NCBI GenBank assembly: GCA_020201035.1
Contig: JAIVHO010000031.1
Coordinates: 186,001-250,000 of the forward strand
Origin: Bacteroidales bacterium
GTDB taxonomy: Bacteria > Bacteroidota > Bacteroidia > Bacteroidales > VadinHA17
Direction: 5' to 3'
Length of the DNA: 64,000 nucleotides
Shown: piece by piece, positions 34,954 through 44,078 of the stretch
Layout: each line of letters starts with the position of its first letter
How positions within the stretch are numbered: the stretch's first letter is position 1
The notes under the pieces: generated by a model
Told to the model about the DNA's origin: nothing
Databases searched by the model: none
The model's input: only the letters and a program-made list of their open reading frames with translations
Made by a program: the position numbers and the translations under genes

Positions 34954-35426
34954 TCTTATCTTTTCCCATCCGAACTTCCTGAAATGTACCGCAGGGTGCT
35001 TGAACGTGTTAACGGACGTAACGGCCTTGAAATTCTTGAATTCAGGACAAAGAGAGAGATGAAGCCCTGGATACCTGATATACTTCAGGTTATGAATGAT
35101 ACCTACGGACACATTTACGGTTTTGTTCCGCTCACAGAGAAAGAGATGGGAGAGCTGGCATCAAGATTCCTTCCTCTTCTTGATCCGCGCTTTATTAAAG
35201 CAATAAGAATCAACGCTATCATGGCCTCATTTGTTATAGCAATGCCTGATATTGCTGACGGATTGAGATAGGCAAAAGGAAAGTTGTGGCCAACAGGTTT
35301 TATACATATTATCAGATCAGCAAGGAGAAGTACGAGACTCTTGATGCTGCTGGGGGCTATCAGGGAAGAGCACAGGGTAAAAAAGCTGAATATGAGCGTC
35401 TTGGAGGTATAGTAAGGAGACGTTAA
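34954..35426 (+). pseudogene. Remnant of a GNAT-like conserved Bacteroidota protein
   Basis: Immediately after the ubiA stop the same frame continues as coding-like sequence ELPEMYRRVLERVNGRNG, then KPWIPDILQVMNDTYGHIYG, FVPLTEKEMGELASRF and FVIAMPDIADG. An in-frame TAG (35269-35271) interrupts it, after which AKGKLWPTGFIHIIRSARR and LMLLGAIREEHR continue the same protein. Near 35375 the match shifts to another frame (KKAEYERLGGIVRRR, ending at TAA 35424-35426). As remembered, the parent family is about 370-390 residues, with GFVPLTEK and KAKGRLFPFGFIH motifs. The N-terminal half and part of the C-terminal half are gone. An apparent 95-residue gene at 34984-35271 is only the longest open piece. 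Confidence 0.75.
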
Positions 35427-35445
35427 CAATTTACAAAAAGCCGGT

Positions 35446-37389
35446 CTAGAACCTGAAAATAAGCGATACGCCTATAACCTCCTTAAACTGCACCATAGGC
35501 ACCTTTTTATGTTTTCCTTCACTGTCGAGCACCTTCTCACCCTCACTGTCATAAACCGGGATAAGGGTATCATCATCATAAATAAAATGTGTATTCAGAC
35601 GCAAATCGGTATACCAGTTAAGCTTCATCGATGCAATCATCTCCCATTCGATATCCATATTCTGGGGATTATCAATATAGTTTGTAAACAGCCTGAGTCT
35701 GTTAACAAGTGTGAGGTCATCAAAGATCGTCATCTTATGATCTATCTGGGCACTGACCCCCGGCTCATGCCTTGAGCGCTGATCAGCCAGCAAACCATGC
35801 TTTGTCTGATCAATATTTACTGTATCAAGAACAAAAGTACCTTTATAAGAGAGGGGTGCAAAGTTAATAGAGGTATTCTTATTCGGTTTATAGTTAAGAC
35901 CGATGCCCAGTGTCAGGGAACCCGGATTCATGAATTTGGATATCATTACCGTATCGGGATAAGCATATCCTGCGGTCAGCTGGGTCTTAAATATCATGGT
36001 ACCGCTGAAATCAAACTTGCCAAAAGCTTTGGCGTTGTATTTTGAAATAACATCTATCAGGTCAACATTCTTACGCACATCAATTGCACTTCTGTTTTCC
36101 TTTTTGCCTGATGCCATATATCCGTATTTAAAACGGCCCACTGTGACCCACGAGATTTTCTTTTGCTTATTGGTATAATCAGCTATTCCTTCCAGGTCAA
36201 TTGTAAAGGCAACATTGCTTTCGCCCCCCTTTGACCAGTTCTTTATCATTGCCTGGTTAAAGGTAAAAGCAGTTTCAGACAGAAACTTCCAGTAATTGGG
36301 TGTAACGTCAAGTCTGGTGACCTCGGCCAGCTTTCTGCTCTCTATCTGCGGAGCATCCATTTTTGCATTTGCAATATTGGTTTCCTTTCCAAGCCGCCTG
36401 AAATGCACACCTCTTTCGGCTGCTATTGTAACTGTGTCTCTGCCGGAATTGCCAACCCACACAGAAAGGGCTTCACCCCATTCATTCTCAAGCCATAAAC
36501 GATAGAGACGACCCGCCCTGCTGTCGAGCCATACAGGTACTGCATTCTGACTACCTTTGAAAACTAAAAGTGAGGAATCCTTCTCAACCATTATATCCAT
36601 AAGGATATTAAGAGCCTTATAGATTGAATCACCCGTCATGGGATAATCATACCAGGTGAAGGGAAAAGCAGGATCGGGATTGATAACTTCTGTGAGGGTA
36701 TCTTTTACAACCAGAACTATGCTGTCAATCATCTCCACCCTTCTGACAGGCATATCTACCAGCATGGGAACAGCAATACTGTCTACCGGAATTGCAATCA
36801 GTGAATCCCTCTGAAATGTCTTCCCGGCCAAAAGTGAATCAGCATGACTCCTTCTGACAGCAGAAAGGGAATCTGTCAGATTGCCTGTTATATCATCTCC
36901 TGATCCTGAAGGGATGGTCCATGACTTCCCTGAACCCCTGTATCTTGCATTAGGGTCAACCAGAATATGCAGTGTATCATAAAGAAAAAAGCGGTCAGAA
37001 GGTATAGTGATTGTCTCACGGCTCAGGTCCCTCAGATAGTGTTCCGCCCTGTATAAAGGATCATTTGTTGCTTCAAAAAGGAGGCGCCCCATAACCAGTC
37101 GGAGCGGATGATCTTCCGACTTCCACTTATCCTCTGATTTATACCACTGTTCAATTAGATCTAAAGCCTGATCCCTGTCAAGTATAATCTGATCACCCAA
37201 CTTCTGGGTTCCGAAGCTCAATATTGAGCCAATAATCACTGTATCTGTATGTTGTGATAAATTCAGTGAATCGGTACTGATCTTAATCTGCTGCAAGGTA
37301 CCCCCCTGCGACAATGCAGGTGTACACAAAAACATATTAAAGAATATAAGCAGATAAAAAGAGAAAAACAGTTTTGATGCCCTGTACAT
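35446..37389 (-). CDS. DUF3078 domain protein, predicted outer-membrane beta-barrel
   Basis: A 647-residue exported protein with a signal sequence (about 1-27, LFFSFYLLIFFNMFLCTPALS). The first half is a Bacteroidota-specific region with many short repeats of serine, aspartate and isoleucine. The second half (about 370-647) matches DUF3078: ETAFTFNQAMIKNWSKGGESN, WVTVGRFKYGYMASGKKENR, then alternating amphipathic strands ending in phenylalanine (EVIGVSLIFRF), the usual end of an outer-membrane barrel. The function is unknown. It is transcribed alone, opposite to tnaA. Confidence 0.82.
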   Translation of the reverse strand: MYRASKLFFSFYLLIFFNMFLCTPALSQGGTLQQIKISTDSLNLSQHTDTVIIGSILSFGTQKLGDQIILDRDQALDLIEQWYKSEDKWKSEDHPLRLVMGRLLFEATNDPLYRAEHYLRDLSRETITIPSDRFFLYDTLHILVDPNARYRGSGKSWTIPSGSGDDITGNLTDSLSAVRRSHADSLLAGKTFQRDSLIAIPVDSIAVPMLVDMPVRRVEMIDSIVLVVKDTLTEVINPDPAFPFTWYDYPMTGDSIYKALNILMDIMVEKDSSLLVFKGSQNAVPVWLDSRAGRLYRLWLENEWGEALSVWVGNSGRDTVTIAAERGVHFRRLGKETNIANAKMDAPQIESRKLAEVTRLDVTPNYWKFLSETAFTFNQAMIKNWSKGGESNVAFTIDLEGIADYTNKQKKISWVTVGRFKYGYMASGKKENRSAIDVRKNVDLIDVISKYNAKAFGKFDFSGTMIFKTQLTAGYAYPDTVMISKFMNPGSLTLGIGLNYKPNKNTSINFAPLSYKGTFVLDTVNIDQTKHGLLADQRSRHEPGVSAQIDHKMTIFDDLTLVNRLRLFTNYIDNPQNMDIEWEMIASMKLNWYTDLRLNTHFIYDDDTLIPVYDSEGEKVLDSEGKHKKVPMVQFKEVIGVSLIFRF

Positions 37390-37619
37390 TTTAATAACTT
37401 TATCTTGAAAATTACCTCTGTGAGGTTTAAATTAGCAATTTAAATTCCAAAAATAATGGATTTCCCCTATATAACGGAATATTCTTCAGAAGAAGTATAC
37501 AGGAATCTAAAGAACAGGGACTCTTTTATCCCTTCCAGCCTTTCCTAAAATCGGGTCACCTCCCGTTTGTTTCTTATAATCAAATTTTTACCGTTAACTG
37601 AATAACAAATCTTTTTTGT

Positions 37620-38996
37620 ATGAATCTACCGTATACTGAACCCTATAAAATCAAGATGGTTGAAACACTCACCCGATCAACCAGGAGTGAACGTGAAGAG
37701 TGGATCAATCAGGCAGGCTTCAATCTGTTCAGCCTGAGATCGGATCAGGTATTTATTGATCTGCTCACCGACTCAGGCACAGGGGCCATGAGCGACCGTC
37801 AATGGTCTGAAATGATGCTCGGAGATGAAAGCTATGCCGGTGCTTCCTCCTATTACAAGATGAAAAGCGCTATTCAGGAGATAACCGGATTTGAGTACTT
37901 CCTTCCAACCCACCAGGGCCGTGCCGCCGAGAACGTCCTTTTTTCAGCTCTGGTGAGCGAGGGAGATATTATCCCCGGCAACTCGCACTTCGACACCACA
38001 AAGGGACATATTGAATTCAGAAAGGCATCAGCCATTGACTGTACTGTTGATGAAGCATTTGACACCAATAGTGTTGCTCCCTTCAAGGGAAATGTTGATC
38101 TGAATAAACTGGAGGATCTGCTCAAAAGTACACCTCCCGGGAAAATTCCCTTTATCCTGTTAACACTTACAAACAACAACGCAGGCGGACAACCGGTTAG
38201 CATGGAAAATATCAGGAGTACCTCAATGCTGGCAAAAAAACATAACACTCTTCTTATAATTGACTCAGCCCGGTTTGCTGAAAACGCGTGGTTTATAAGG
38301 GAAAGGGAACAGGGATATGAAAAAGGGGATATCCGGAAGATCATAAGGGAAATATTCTCCTATGCCGATGGCATGACCATGAGCTCCAAGAAAGATGCAA
38401 TTGTCAATATGGGAGGATTCGTTGCCCTGAGGGATGAGAAACTGTTCAGGGAAGCATCAGTATATAATATTATGTTTGAAGGCTTTATCACTTATGGAGG
38501 ATTATCGGGTCGTGATATGAATGCACTTGCACAGGGCCTTTATGAGGGCACATCATCTGATTATCTTAATGCCAGGATAGGACAGGTGGCCTTTCTGGGC
38601 GATAAACTCTCCGGATATGGTATTCCTATCCAGCAGCCTGCCGGCGGACATGCCATCTTTGTTGATGCATTGCAATTCCTTCCCCACGTTCCAAGGGAAG
38701 AGTTCCCGGCCCAGAAACTTGCTGTGGAACTCTACCTGGAAGGGGGTATCAGGAGCGTTGAGATAGGAACCCTGCTTGCTGACCGTGATCCTGTCACCCG
38801 TGAAAACAGGTATCCGGCGCTTGAGTTTGTGCGACTGGCAATTCCGCGAAGGGTATATACTAACAATCATATGGAATATGTGGCTGTAGCTCTCAAAAAC
38901 CTGTTTGACCGAAGGGAAACAATAAAAAGAGGATTTGCCATCAGGTATGAGGCGCCTATCATGAGACACTTTACCATTGAGCTGGAGGCACTTTAA
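37620..38996 (+). CDS. tnaA: Tryptophanase (tryptophan indole-lyase)
   Basis: A 458-residue PLP beta-eliminating lyase of the tryptophanase/tyrosine phenol-lyase family. Shared marks are VFIDLLTDSGTGAMSDRQW, YFLPTHQGRAAENVL, IIDSARFAENAWFI and the PLP lysine in MTMSSKKDAIVNMGGF. Two positions that separate the enzymes point to tryptophanase: aspartate in HFDTTKGH (threonine in tyrosine phenol-lyase) and isoleucine in RSVEIGTLL (arginine in tyrosine phenol-lyase). It would split tryptophan into indole, pyruvate and ammonia. It has its own 230-base upstream gap containing a 30-codon open frame without tryptophan codons. No Trp permease is adjacent. Confidence 0.9.
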   Translation: MNLPYTEPYKIKMVETLTRSTRSEREEWINQAGFNLFSLRSDQVFIDLLTDSGTGAMSDRQWSEMMLGDESYAGASSYYKMKSAIQEITGFEYFLPTHQGRAAENVLFSALVSEGDIIPGNSHFDTTKGHIEFRKASAIDCTVDEAFDTNSVAPFKGNVDLNKLEDLLKSTPPGKIPFILLTLTNNNAGGQPVSMENIRSTSMLAKKHNTLLIIDSARFAENAWFIREREQGYEKGDIRKIIREIFSYADGMTMSSKKDAIVNMGGFVALRDEKLFREASVYNIMFEGFITYGGLSGRDMNALAQGLYEGTSSDYLNARIGQVAFLGDKLSGYGIPIQQPAGGHAIFVDALQFLPHVPREEFPAQKLAVELYLEGGIRSVEIGTLLADRDPVTRENRYPALEFVRLAIPRRVYTNNHMEYVAVALKNLFDRRETIKRGFAIRYEAPIMRHFTIELEAL

Positions 38997-39117
38997 CAGT
39001 TTAAGCCGGTAACAGAGCAACGGCGCAGCGTTACGGAAGCCACAGCAGAGAATTAAGAACTCAAAAACCAGACCTGCATATTGATCTGTCTGTATACAGT
39101 AATAAAGAGCCTTATCC

Positions 39118-39151
39118 TTTGGGGGATAGTGATAATAAATAGCTACTTTTG
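39118..39151 (+). promoter_or_regulatory. Promoter of the MATE transporter gene
   Basis: TTTG (39118-39121), a 22-base spacer and TACTTTTG (39144-39151) match the Bacteroidota -33/-7 pattern. The -7 element lies inside the left arm of a perfect inverted repeat. Confidence 0.7.
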
Positions 39152-39180
39152 CACACCTGTTAAATTATGAAAAAGTAGCT
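39141..39180 (+). promoter_or_regulatory. Perfect 10-bp inverted repeat across the MATE promoter
   Basis: AGCTACTTTT (39141-39150) and AAAAGTAGCT (39171-39180) are exact complements separated by 20 bases. The left arm covers the -7 element and the right arm ends 7 bases before the ATG at 39188. It could be an operator for a dimeric repressor, or an RNA stem covering the ribosome-binding region. Confidence 0.6.
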
Positions 39181-39187
39181 CTCCGCC

Positions 39188-40534
39188 ATGAAGGATATGA
39201 CCTCAGGTAACGAGGCTAAACTGATCCTCAATTTTGCCCTTCCAATGCTTGCCGGAAATATATTCCAGCAACTATATAACATTGTGGATACTATTATTGT
39301 GGGCAATTTTCTCGGGAAAGAGGCACTGGCAGCTGTTGGTGCCTCTTTCCCGGTCATATTTGTGCTTATATCACTCATTATAGGGATTGCGTCAGGTATA
39401 ACAATTGTGATCTCCCAGTATTTCGGGGCAGGCGACCTTGTTAGTGTCAGCAAAGCAATAGACACTATGTATATTACCCTCTTCTTCACCTCTCTGGTGG
39501 CTACGGTGGCAGGCATACTGCTGAGCGAAGAGATATTCCTGCTGCTGAACCTGCCACTGGAGGTAATGCCTCAGGCTCTGACCTATATGAATATATACCT
39601 GCTTGGGATGGTAGGATTCTTCGGTTTTAACGGAACGAGCGGAATACTGAGGGGGCTTGGAGATTCCAGAACACCTGTCTATTTTCTGATAGGCTCTACC
39701 CTCGTAAATATTATCCTTGACCTGCTTTTTGTTGTTGTGTTCGGAATGGGCGTGGAGGGTGTCGCCCTTGCAACCGTTATTTCACAGGGAGGTGCATTTG
39801 TTGCCATCATCCTTTACCTGAACAGGAAACATGAACTTATAAAGCTGACTATCACAAAGCTGAAGTTTGATAAACGGATATTTGCACAGGGATTTAAGAT
39901 TGGATTACCAACCGGCCTGCAGCAGACATTTGTGGCAGTTGGTATAATGGCCATAATGGGTATTGTAAACTCTTTCGGAACCGACGTTATTGCAGCCTTT
40001 GCTGTTGCCAGCCGCATTGATTCCATTGCCGTTATCCCGGCAATGATACTGGCACAGGCACTGGCCACTTTTGTTGGTCAGAACCTGGGAGGCAATAAAC
40101 CCGAAAGAGTGCGCCGTGGGGTAATAGCCACCATTAAACTAACTACCTTAATCACTATTATCACTTCTGCACTTATCATCTCTCTGGGTTCTCTCTTTAT
40201 GAAAGCATTTACATCGGATGAAACGGTTATTTCAATAGGAAGGGAGTACCTCACCATTGTCAGTCTCTTCTATATTATTTTTGCTATGATGTTTATCTAT
40301 AACGGTGTAATGAGAGGAGCCGGAGACACTCTTATACCAATGCTGATCACCCTGCTGTCACTATGGATAGTCAGGGTTCCGCTGGCCTGGTTTCTTGCAG
40401 ACCGGCTGGGCAATGAGACCGGTATATGGTGGTCTTTTCCTGCAGGATGGCTGGTAGGGCTTATTCTGGCATGGTCCTATTACAAGACCGGGAACTGGAA
40501 GAAAAAGGTGATAGTAAAACCCGGACCTCTTTGA
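39188..40534 (+). CDS. MATE-family multidrug/toxin efflux transporter
   Basis: A 448-residue inner-membrane protein with twelve helices, the normal MATE size. It begins GNEAKLILNFALPMLAGNIFQQLYNIVDTIIVGNFLG, and the second half repeats the pattern (FKIGLPTGLQQTFVAVGIMAIMGIVNSFG), as expected for the two-lobed fold. GNEAKLILNFALPML and the invariant proline-containing first helix place it in the NorM/DinF-like group. It would export a cationic compound against Na+ or H+. It is preceded by its own promoter and inverted repeat; since tnaA is just upstream, indole or aromatic products are a possible but unproved link. Confidence 0.92.
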   Translation: MKDMTSGNEAKLILNFALPMLAGNIFQQLYNIVDTIIVGNFLGKEALAAVGASFPVIFVLISLIIGIASGITIVISQYFGAGDLVSVSKAIDTMYITLFFTSLVATVAGILLSEEIFLLLNLPLEVMPQALTYMNIYLLGMVGFFGFNGTSGILRGLGDSRTPVYFLIGSTLVNIILDLLFVVVFGMGVEGVALATVISQGGAFVAIILYLNRKHELIKLTITKLKFDKRIFAQGFKIGLPTGLQQTFVAVGIMAIMGIVNSFGTDVIAAFAVASRIDSIAVIPAMILAQALATFVGQNLGGNKPERVRRGVIATIKLTTLITIITSALIISLGSLFMKAFTSDETVISIGREYLTIVSLFYIIFAMMFIYNGVMRGAGDTLIPMLITLLSLWIVRVPLAWFLADRLGNETGIWWSFPAGWLVGLILAWSYYKTGNWKKKVIVKPGPL

Positions 40535-40579
40535 TTAACCCATTTTTACTACTTTTACACTACATTTAAAAAAACAAGT

Positions 40580-41452
40580 ATGATCCGTTCCATGACAGGC
40601 TTCGGAAAGGCCTCCGCCGATATTCCGGGAAAAAAAATAAATATTGAGATCAGAACCCTCAACAGCAAGCAGACAGATATTAATGCAAAGATGCCATGGA
40701 TTTACCGTGAAAAGGAGATAGAGATACGGGAGATACTGACACGTACCCTTGAACGTGGCAAGATTGATCTGTCAATCTATACCGATGAGGCTATTTCCCA
40801 AAATATACCTGTAATTAACAGCACAGCCGTTCACGGTTACTACAAACAGCTAAAGGAGATAGCCGGTGAGCTCTGTATAGATGCGGATGACCAGCTGCTC
40901 TCCATTATTATGAGACTCCCGGAGATACTTAAGACGGAAAAAGAGGTTCTTGCAGCAGATGAATGGAACTCCCTTAAAAAACTAATAACAGAAGCCGCCG
41001 GGATTACAGACGCCTACCGCCGGAGCGAGGGACTGGCACTTGCCCGGGATATGGAAGAAAGAATAGGAACTATTCTCTCTATGATGATAGAGATAGAACC
41101 GTTTGAGGAGAGCAGGATAGACAATCTCCGTGAGAGGATTCATGGTAATCTGGTCCGACTGGGAACTGAGAATGTTGATATGAACAGGCTTGAGCAGGAG
41201 CTGATCTATTATCTTGAAAAACTTGATATAACAGAAGAGAAAGTGAGGCTGAAGCAGCACTGCGGTTATTTTCTCGAGACGATGAATCTGGAGGGAGCCA
41301 ATGGGAGAAAACTCGGTTTTATAGCCCAGGAGATAGGCAGGGAGATCAATACAATAGGATCTAAAGCCAACAATGCCACGATACAGGGAATCGTGGTAAG
41401 GATGAAGGATGAGCTTGAGAAGATAAGGGAGCAGGTGTTAAATATTCTATAG
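40580..41452 (+). CDS. YicC-family endoribonuclease
   Basis: A 290-residue YicC protein. The N-terminal MIRSMTGFGKASADIPGKKINIEIRTLNSKQTDI and the C-terminal GRKLGFIAQEIGREINTIGSKANNATIQGIVVRMKDELEKIREQVLNI are family hallmarks. Recent work assigns endoribonuclease activity to YicC in E. coli and Bacillus. It starts 45 bases after the MATE stop, and guanylate kinase follows 7 bases after its own stop. The yicC-gmk pairing is a widespread arrangement. A TACTTTTA sequence (40550-40557) may be a weak -7 element. Confidence 0.93.
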   Translation: MIRSMTGFGKASADIPGKKINIEIRTLNSKQTDINAKMPWIYREKEIEIREILTRTLERGKIDLSIYTDEAISQNIPVINSTAVHGYYKQLKEIAGELCIDADDQLLSIIMRLPEILKTEKEVLAADEWNSLKKLITEAAGITDAYRRSEGLALARDMEERIGTILSMMIEIEPFEESRIDNLRERIHGNLVRLGTENVDMNRLEQELIYYLEKLDITEEKVRLKQHCGYFLETMNLEGANGRKLGFIAQEIGREINTIGSKANNATIQGIVVRMKDELEKIREQVLNIL

Positions 41453-41459
41453 AGACAGC

Positions 41460-42065
41460 ATGAGTGGAAAACTGGTAATATTTTCAGCTCCTTCAGGGGC
41501 AGGCAAGACAACCATCGTCCGTAATGTATTAAGGGAGGAGCTTGCGCTGGAATTCTCAGTGTCTGCAACAAGCAGAAAAAGAAGGGATAATGAAACAAAT
41601 GGAAGAGATTACTACTTTATGTCGCCTGACGCCTTCAGAAACAGTATCTTAAATGGTGAGTTCATAGAATGGGAGGAGGTCTACCCCGATCATCTGTATG
41701 GTACACTCAGAAATGAGATTGAGCGAATATGGGAAACCGGGAAAAGTGTAATTTTTGATCTGGATGTAGCAGGAGGATTAAACCTTAAAAAAATGTTTGG
41801 CAACAGGGCTCTTGCTATTTTTGTTATGCCACCATCTCCCGCAGAGCTAGAACGGAGGTTAAGGGCAAGGGGCACCGAGAGTGAAGAGAAGATTGCTCTG
41901 AGGATTGATAAGGCAGAGAAGGAGATCAGCAGAGCCGGGGAGTTTGATTATATAATTGTAAATGAAGATATTGAAGATGCAACATCTGAATCTGTCCGAC
42001 TGGTAAATAAGTTCCTCAGTCAAACAGAGAAAGACGGAATAGCAGAAACAGAAAATCAACAGTAA
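41460..42065 (+). CDS. gmk: Guanylate kinase
   Basis: A 201-residue kinase converting GMP to GDP. The P-loop is FSAPSGAGKTTIV (residues 8-20), and the GMP-binding region includes SVSATSRKRRDNETNGRDYYFM and EFIEWEEVYPDHLYGT. The lid contains RLRARGTESEEKIALRI. Length is normal. It sits between yicC and nadD with short gaps, so the three form one operon ending in a strong terminator. Confidence 0.96.
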   Translation: MSGKLVIFSAPSGAGKTTIVRNVLREELALEFSVSATSRKRRDNETNGRDYYFMSPDAFRNSILNGEFIEWEEVYPDHLYGTLRNEIERIWETGKSVIFDLDVAGGLNLKKMFGNRALAIFVMPPSPAELERRLRARGTESEEKIALRIDKAEKEISRAGEFDYIIVNEDIEDATSESVRLVNKFLSQTEKDGIAETENQQ

Positions 42066-42074
42066 CAGTCCAAA

Positions 42075-42665
42075 ATGAAAACAGGCCTCTACTTTGGTTC
42101 ATTTAATCCTATTCATATAGGTCATATGGCAATAGCCAATTATGTTGCTGAATATAGTGATCTCAGGGAGATATGGTTTGTAGTAAGCCCGCACAACCCT
42201 CTTAAAAGCAAATACTCACTTCTTCCCGATCACCACAGGATCAGGCTTGCCGAACTGGCTATTGGGAATGATACCCGGTTCAGGGTTTCTGATATTGAAA
42301 CAAAGCTCCCCCGTCCTTCCTATACCATCGATACACTTACCTACCTGAAAGCACAGAACAGCAACAGGGAATTTTGCCTGATCATGGGCGGAGACAATCT
42401 TCTGACCCTTCATAAATGGAAAAATATTGAAGATATTATAAGGGAGTACCCGCTCTATGTCTACCCCAGGAAAGAGGAGAATGTCAGGATAACCCCCGAT
42501 CTTGAGCTGATAATATCACAGGCTGATATTACTCTGGTGAATGCGCCTCAGATGGAGATATCAGGCACCTTTATAAGGGAGGCCGTAAAGGCCGGAAAGG
42601 ATATCAGACATTTTCTGCCCCCGGGAGTATGGAAATATATTATTGATATGCACTTCTACGAATAA
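42075..42665 (+). CDS. nadD: Nicotinate-nucleotide adenylyltransferase
   Basis: A 196-residue nucleotidyltransferase making deamido-NAD from nicotinate mononucleotide and ATP. The first motif is GLYFGSFNPIHIGHMAIANYV with the (T/H)xGH site, and the second is ISGTFIREAVKAGKDIRHFLPPGVWKYI, containing the SxTxxR-like signature in the form SGTFIR. FCLIMGGDNLLTLHKWKNIEDI is the substrate-binding segment. Start codon and length fit the family. Its stop codon overlaps the first bases of the following terminator stem. Confidence 0.94.
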   Translation: MKTGLYFGSFNPIHIGHMAIANYVAEYSDLREIWFVVSPHNPLKSKYSLLPDHHRIRLAELAIGNDTRFRVSDIETKLPRPSYTIDTLTYLKAQNSNREFCLIMGGDNLLTLHKWKNIEDIIREYPLYVYPRKEENVRITPDLELIISQADITLVNAPQMEISGTFIREAVKAGKDIRHFLPPGVWKYIIDMHFYE

Positions 42666-42696
42666 AGAATGGCCGGTTTACCGCCGGCCATTCTTT
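42664..42696. terminator. Bidirectional terminator between nadD and the VOR cluster
   Basis: A perfect 13-bp stem, AAAGAATGGCCGG (42664-42676) with its complement (42684-42696), has a 7-base loop and A/T-rich ends on both sides. It serves the converging nadD and VOR gamma-subunit transcripts. Confidence 0.85.
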
Positions 42697-42720
42697 ATAT
42701 CAGGCTATTGAAAGGTAAAC

Positions 42721-43266
42721 TCAGTTGAGCCTGTTGATAATTTCCATACCCCTCATCAGGGCACTCTCATTCATCGGTATCATATGGTGATACCTTTCCG
42801 GCAGCGACTTCTTCAAACCCTTTAATACATTCTCCAGCTTAATAATGGGCCTTACCTTCAGGAAACCACCCAGTACAATCATATTGAATGTCTTTGTACT
42901 CTCCAGCTTTGTAGCCTCCTCGGCAGCATCAATACGGTAAACAGTAATGTCTTTACGTTCAGGGTGCCTGGTTATACCATTCCCGTCGTAAATAAGTGTG
43001 CCACCAGGCTTTACCGATTTTTCAAACTTATCCATAGACTGCTGGTTAAGTATAATGGCAGTATCAAAGACCCTAATAATAGGGCTGCTAATGCGCTCCT
43101 CGCTCAGGATTACCGTGACGTTGGCAGTACCACCTCTCATCTCGGGACCGTATGATGGCATCCAGCTCACCTCCATATCCTGCATGATCCCCGAGTATGC
43201 CATAATCTTACCCATGGAGAGCACTCCCTGTCCCCCGAATCCGGCAATTATTATCTCTTCAGTCAT
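42721..43266 (-). CDS. 2-oxoacid:ferredoxin oxidoreductase, gamma subunit (VOR/KOR type)
   Basis: A 181-residue gamma subunit. It begins EEIIIAGFGGQGVLSMGKIMAYSG, the standard start of this subunit, and has YGPEMRGGTANVTVILSE. It is the last gene of the delta-alpha-beta-gamma set. Family knowledge: the gamma domain helps bind coenzyme A and pack the complex. The assignment to 2-oxoisovalerate rather than 2-oxoglutarate follows the alpha subunit and the neighbouring aminotransferase and ADP-forming synthetase genes. It starts 28 bases after the beta subunit stop. Confidence 0.9.
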   Translation of the reverse strand: MTEEIIIAGFGGQGVLSMGKIMAYSGIMQDMEVSWMPSYGPEMRGGTANVTVILSEERISSPIIRVFDTAIILNQQSMDKFEKSVKPGGTLIYDGNGITRHPERKDITVYRIDAAEEATKLESTKTFNMIVLGGFLKVRPIIKLENVLKGLKKSLPERYHHMIPMNESALMRGMEIINRLN

Positions 43267-43294
43267 AATATCGTCATTTTATTGTTATTAATAA

Positions 43295-44074
43295 TTACTC
43301 TGCCGGCACCTTCAGGTCGCCAAGCGGATAGAACGGGAACATATTCTTTTCCATCCATTCGTTGGACTCAACTGGCTCCATCTTCCATCCGGACGGACAG
43401 TTTGAAACAATCTCGATAAAACAGGTTCCCTTATTGAGCTTCTGATACTCCAGCGCCTTGCGGATTGCCTTTTTAGACTTTCGTACATTGCCGGGCTTGT
43501 GAACACTCTGTCTGGTAACATAATATGTCCCTGGCAGGGTAGCCACAATATCTGTCATTTTAAGGGGGTTGCCCATCATTGCCACATCACGGCCATAGGG
43601 TGAGGTGGATGATTTCATGCCCTCAAGTGTTGTGGGTGCCATCTGTCCGCCCGTCATACCATAGATACCATTGTTGATAAAAACTATCAAAATATTCTCA
43701 CCCCTGTTACAGGCATGAATTGTTTCAGCGGTACCTATAGCTGCAAGGTCACCATCACCCTGGTATGTAAAAACAAACTTTTCAGGCAACAGTCTCTTGA
43801 TAGCGGTAGCCACTGCAGGAGCCCGTCCGTGTGCTGCCTGTTGAATGTCAATATCCATAAAATTATACATCAGTACCGAGCAGCCCACAGGAGCAACACC
43901 TATTGTCTCTGACTGGATACCCATCTCCTCAATTATCTCGGCTATAATCCTGTGCGTGGTTCCGTGTCCGCATCCCGGACAATAGCTGGTAATATTGTCG
44001 GTCATTACCCCTGTCTTGGCATAGACAAGATTCTCCGGCTTTATTATCTCTTCAATTGATATATTGTCTGCCAT
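43295..44074 (-). CDS. 2-oxoacid:ferredoxin oxidoreductase, beta subunit (TPP-binding)
   Basis: A 259-residue beta subunit that binds thiamine diphosphate and one [4Fe-4S] cluster. Cluster cysteines are in SYCPGCGHGTTHRI (about residues 31-44). The TPP motif runs from YQGDGDLAAIGTAETIHACNRGENILIVFINNGIYGMTGGQMAPTT in the order GDG to NN. A further cysteine pattern, ETIGVAPVGCSVLMY, is also typical. It follows the alpha subunit by 4 bases. The reaction oxidatively decarboxylates a 2-oxoacid to acyl-CoA while reducing ferredoxin, and the enzyme is oxygen-sensitive. Confidence 0.92.
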   Translation of the reverse strand: MADNISIEEIIKPENLVYAKTGVMTDNITSYCPGCGHGTTHRIIAEIIEEMGIQSETIGVAPVGCSVLMYNFMDIDIQQAAHGRAPAVATAIKRLLPEKFVFTYQGDGDLAAIGTAETIHACNRGENILIVFINNGIYGMTGGQMAPTTLEGMKSSTSPYGRDVAMMGNPLKMTDIVATLPGTYYVTRQSVHKPGNVRKSKKAIRKALEYQKLNKGTCFIEIVSNCPSGWKMEPVESNEWMEKNMFPFYPLGDLKVPAE

Positions 44075-44078
44075 GATT

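Noticed and set aside
34984..35271. 95-residue gene after ubiA
   Set aside because: Homology-like sequence extends beyond both ends and past the stop, so it is part of a remnant rather than an intact gene.
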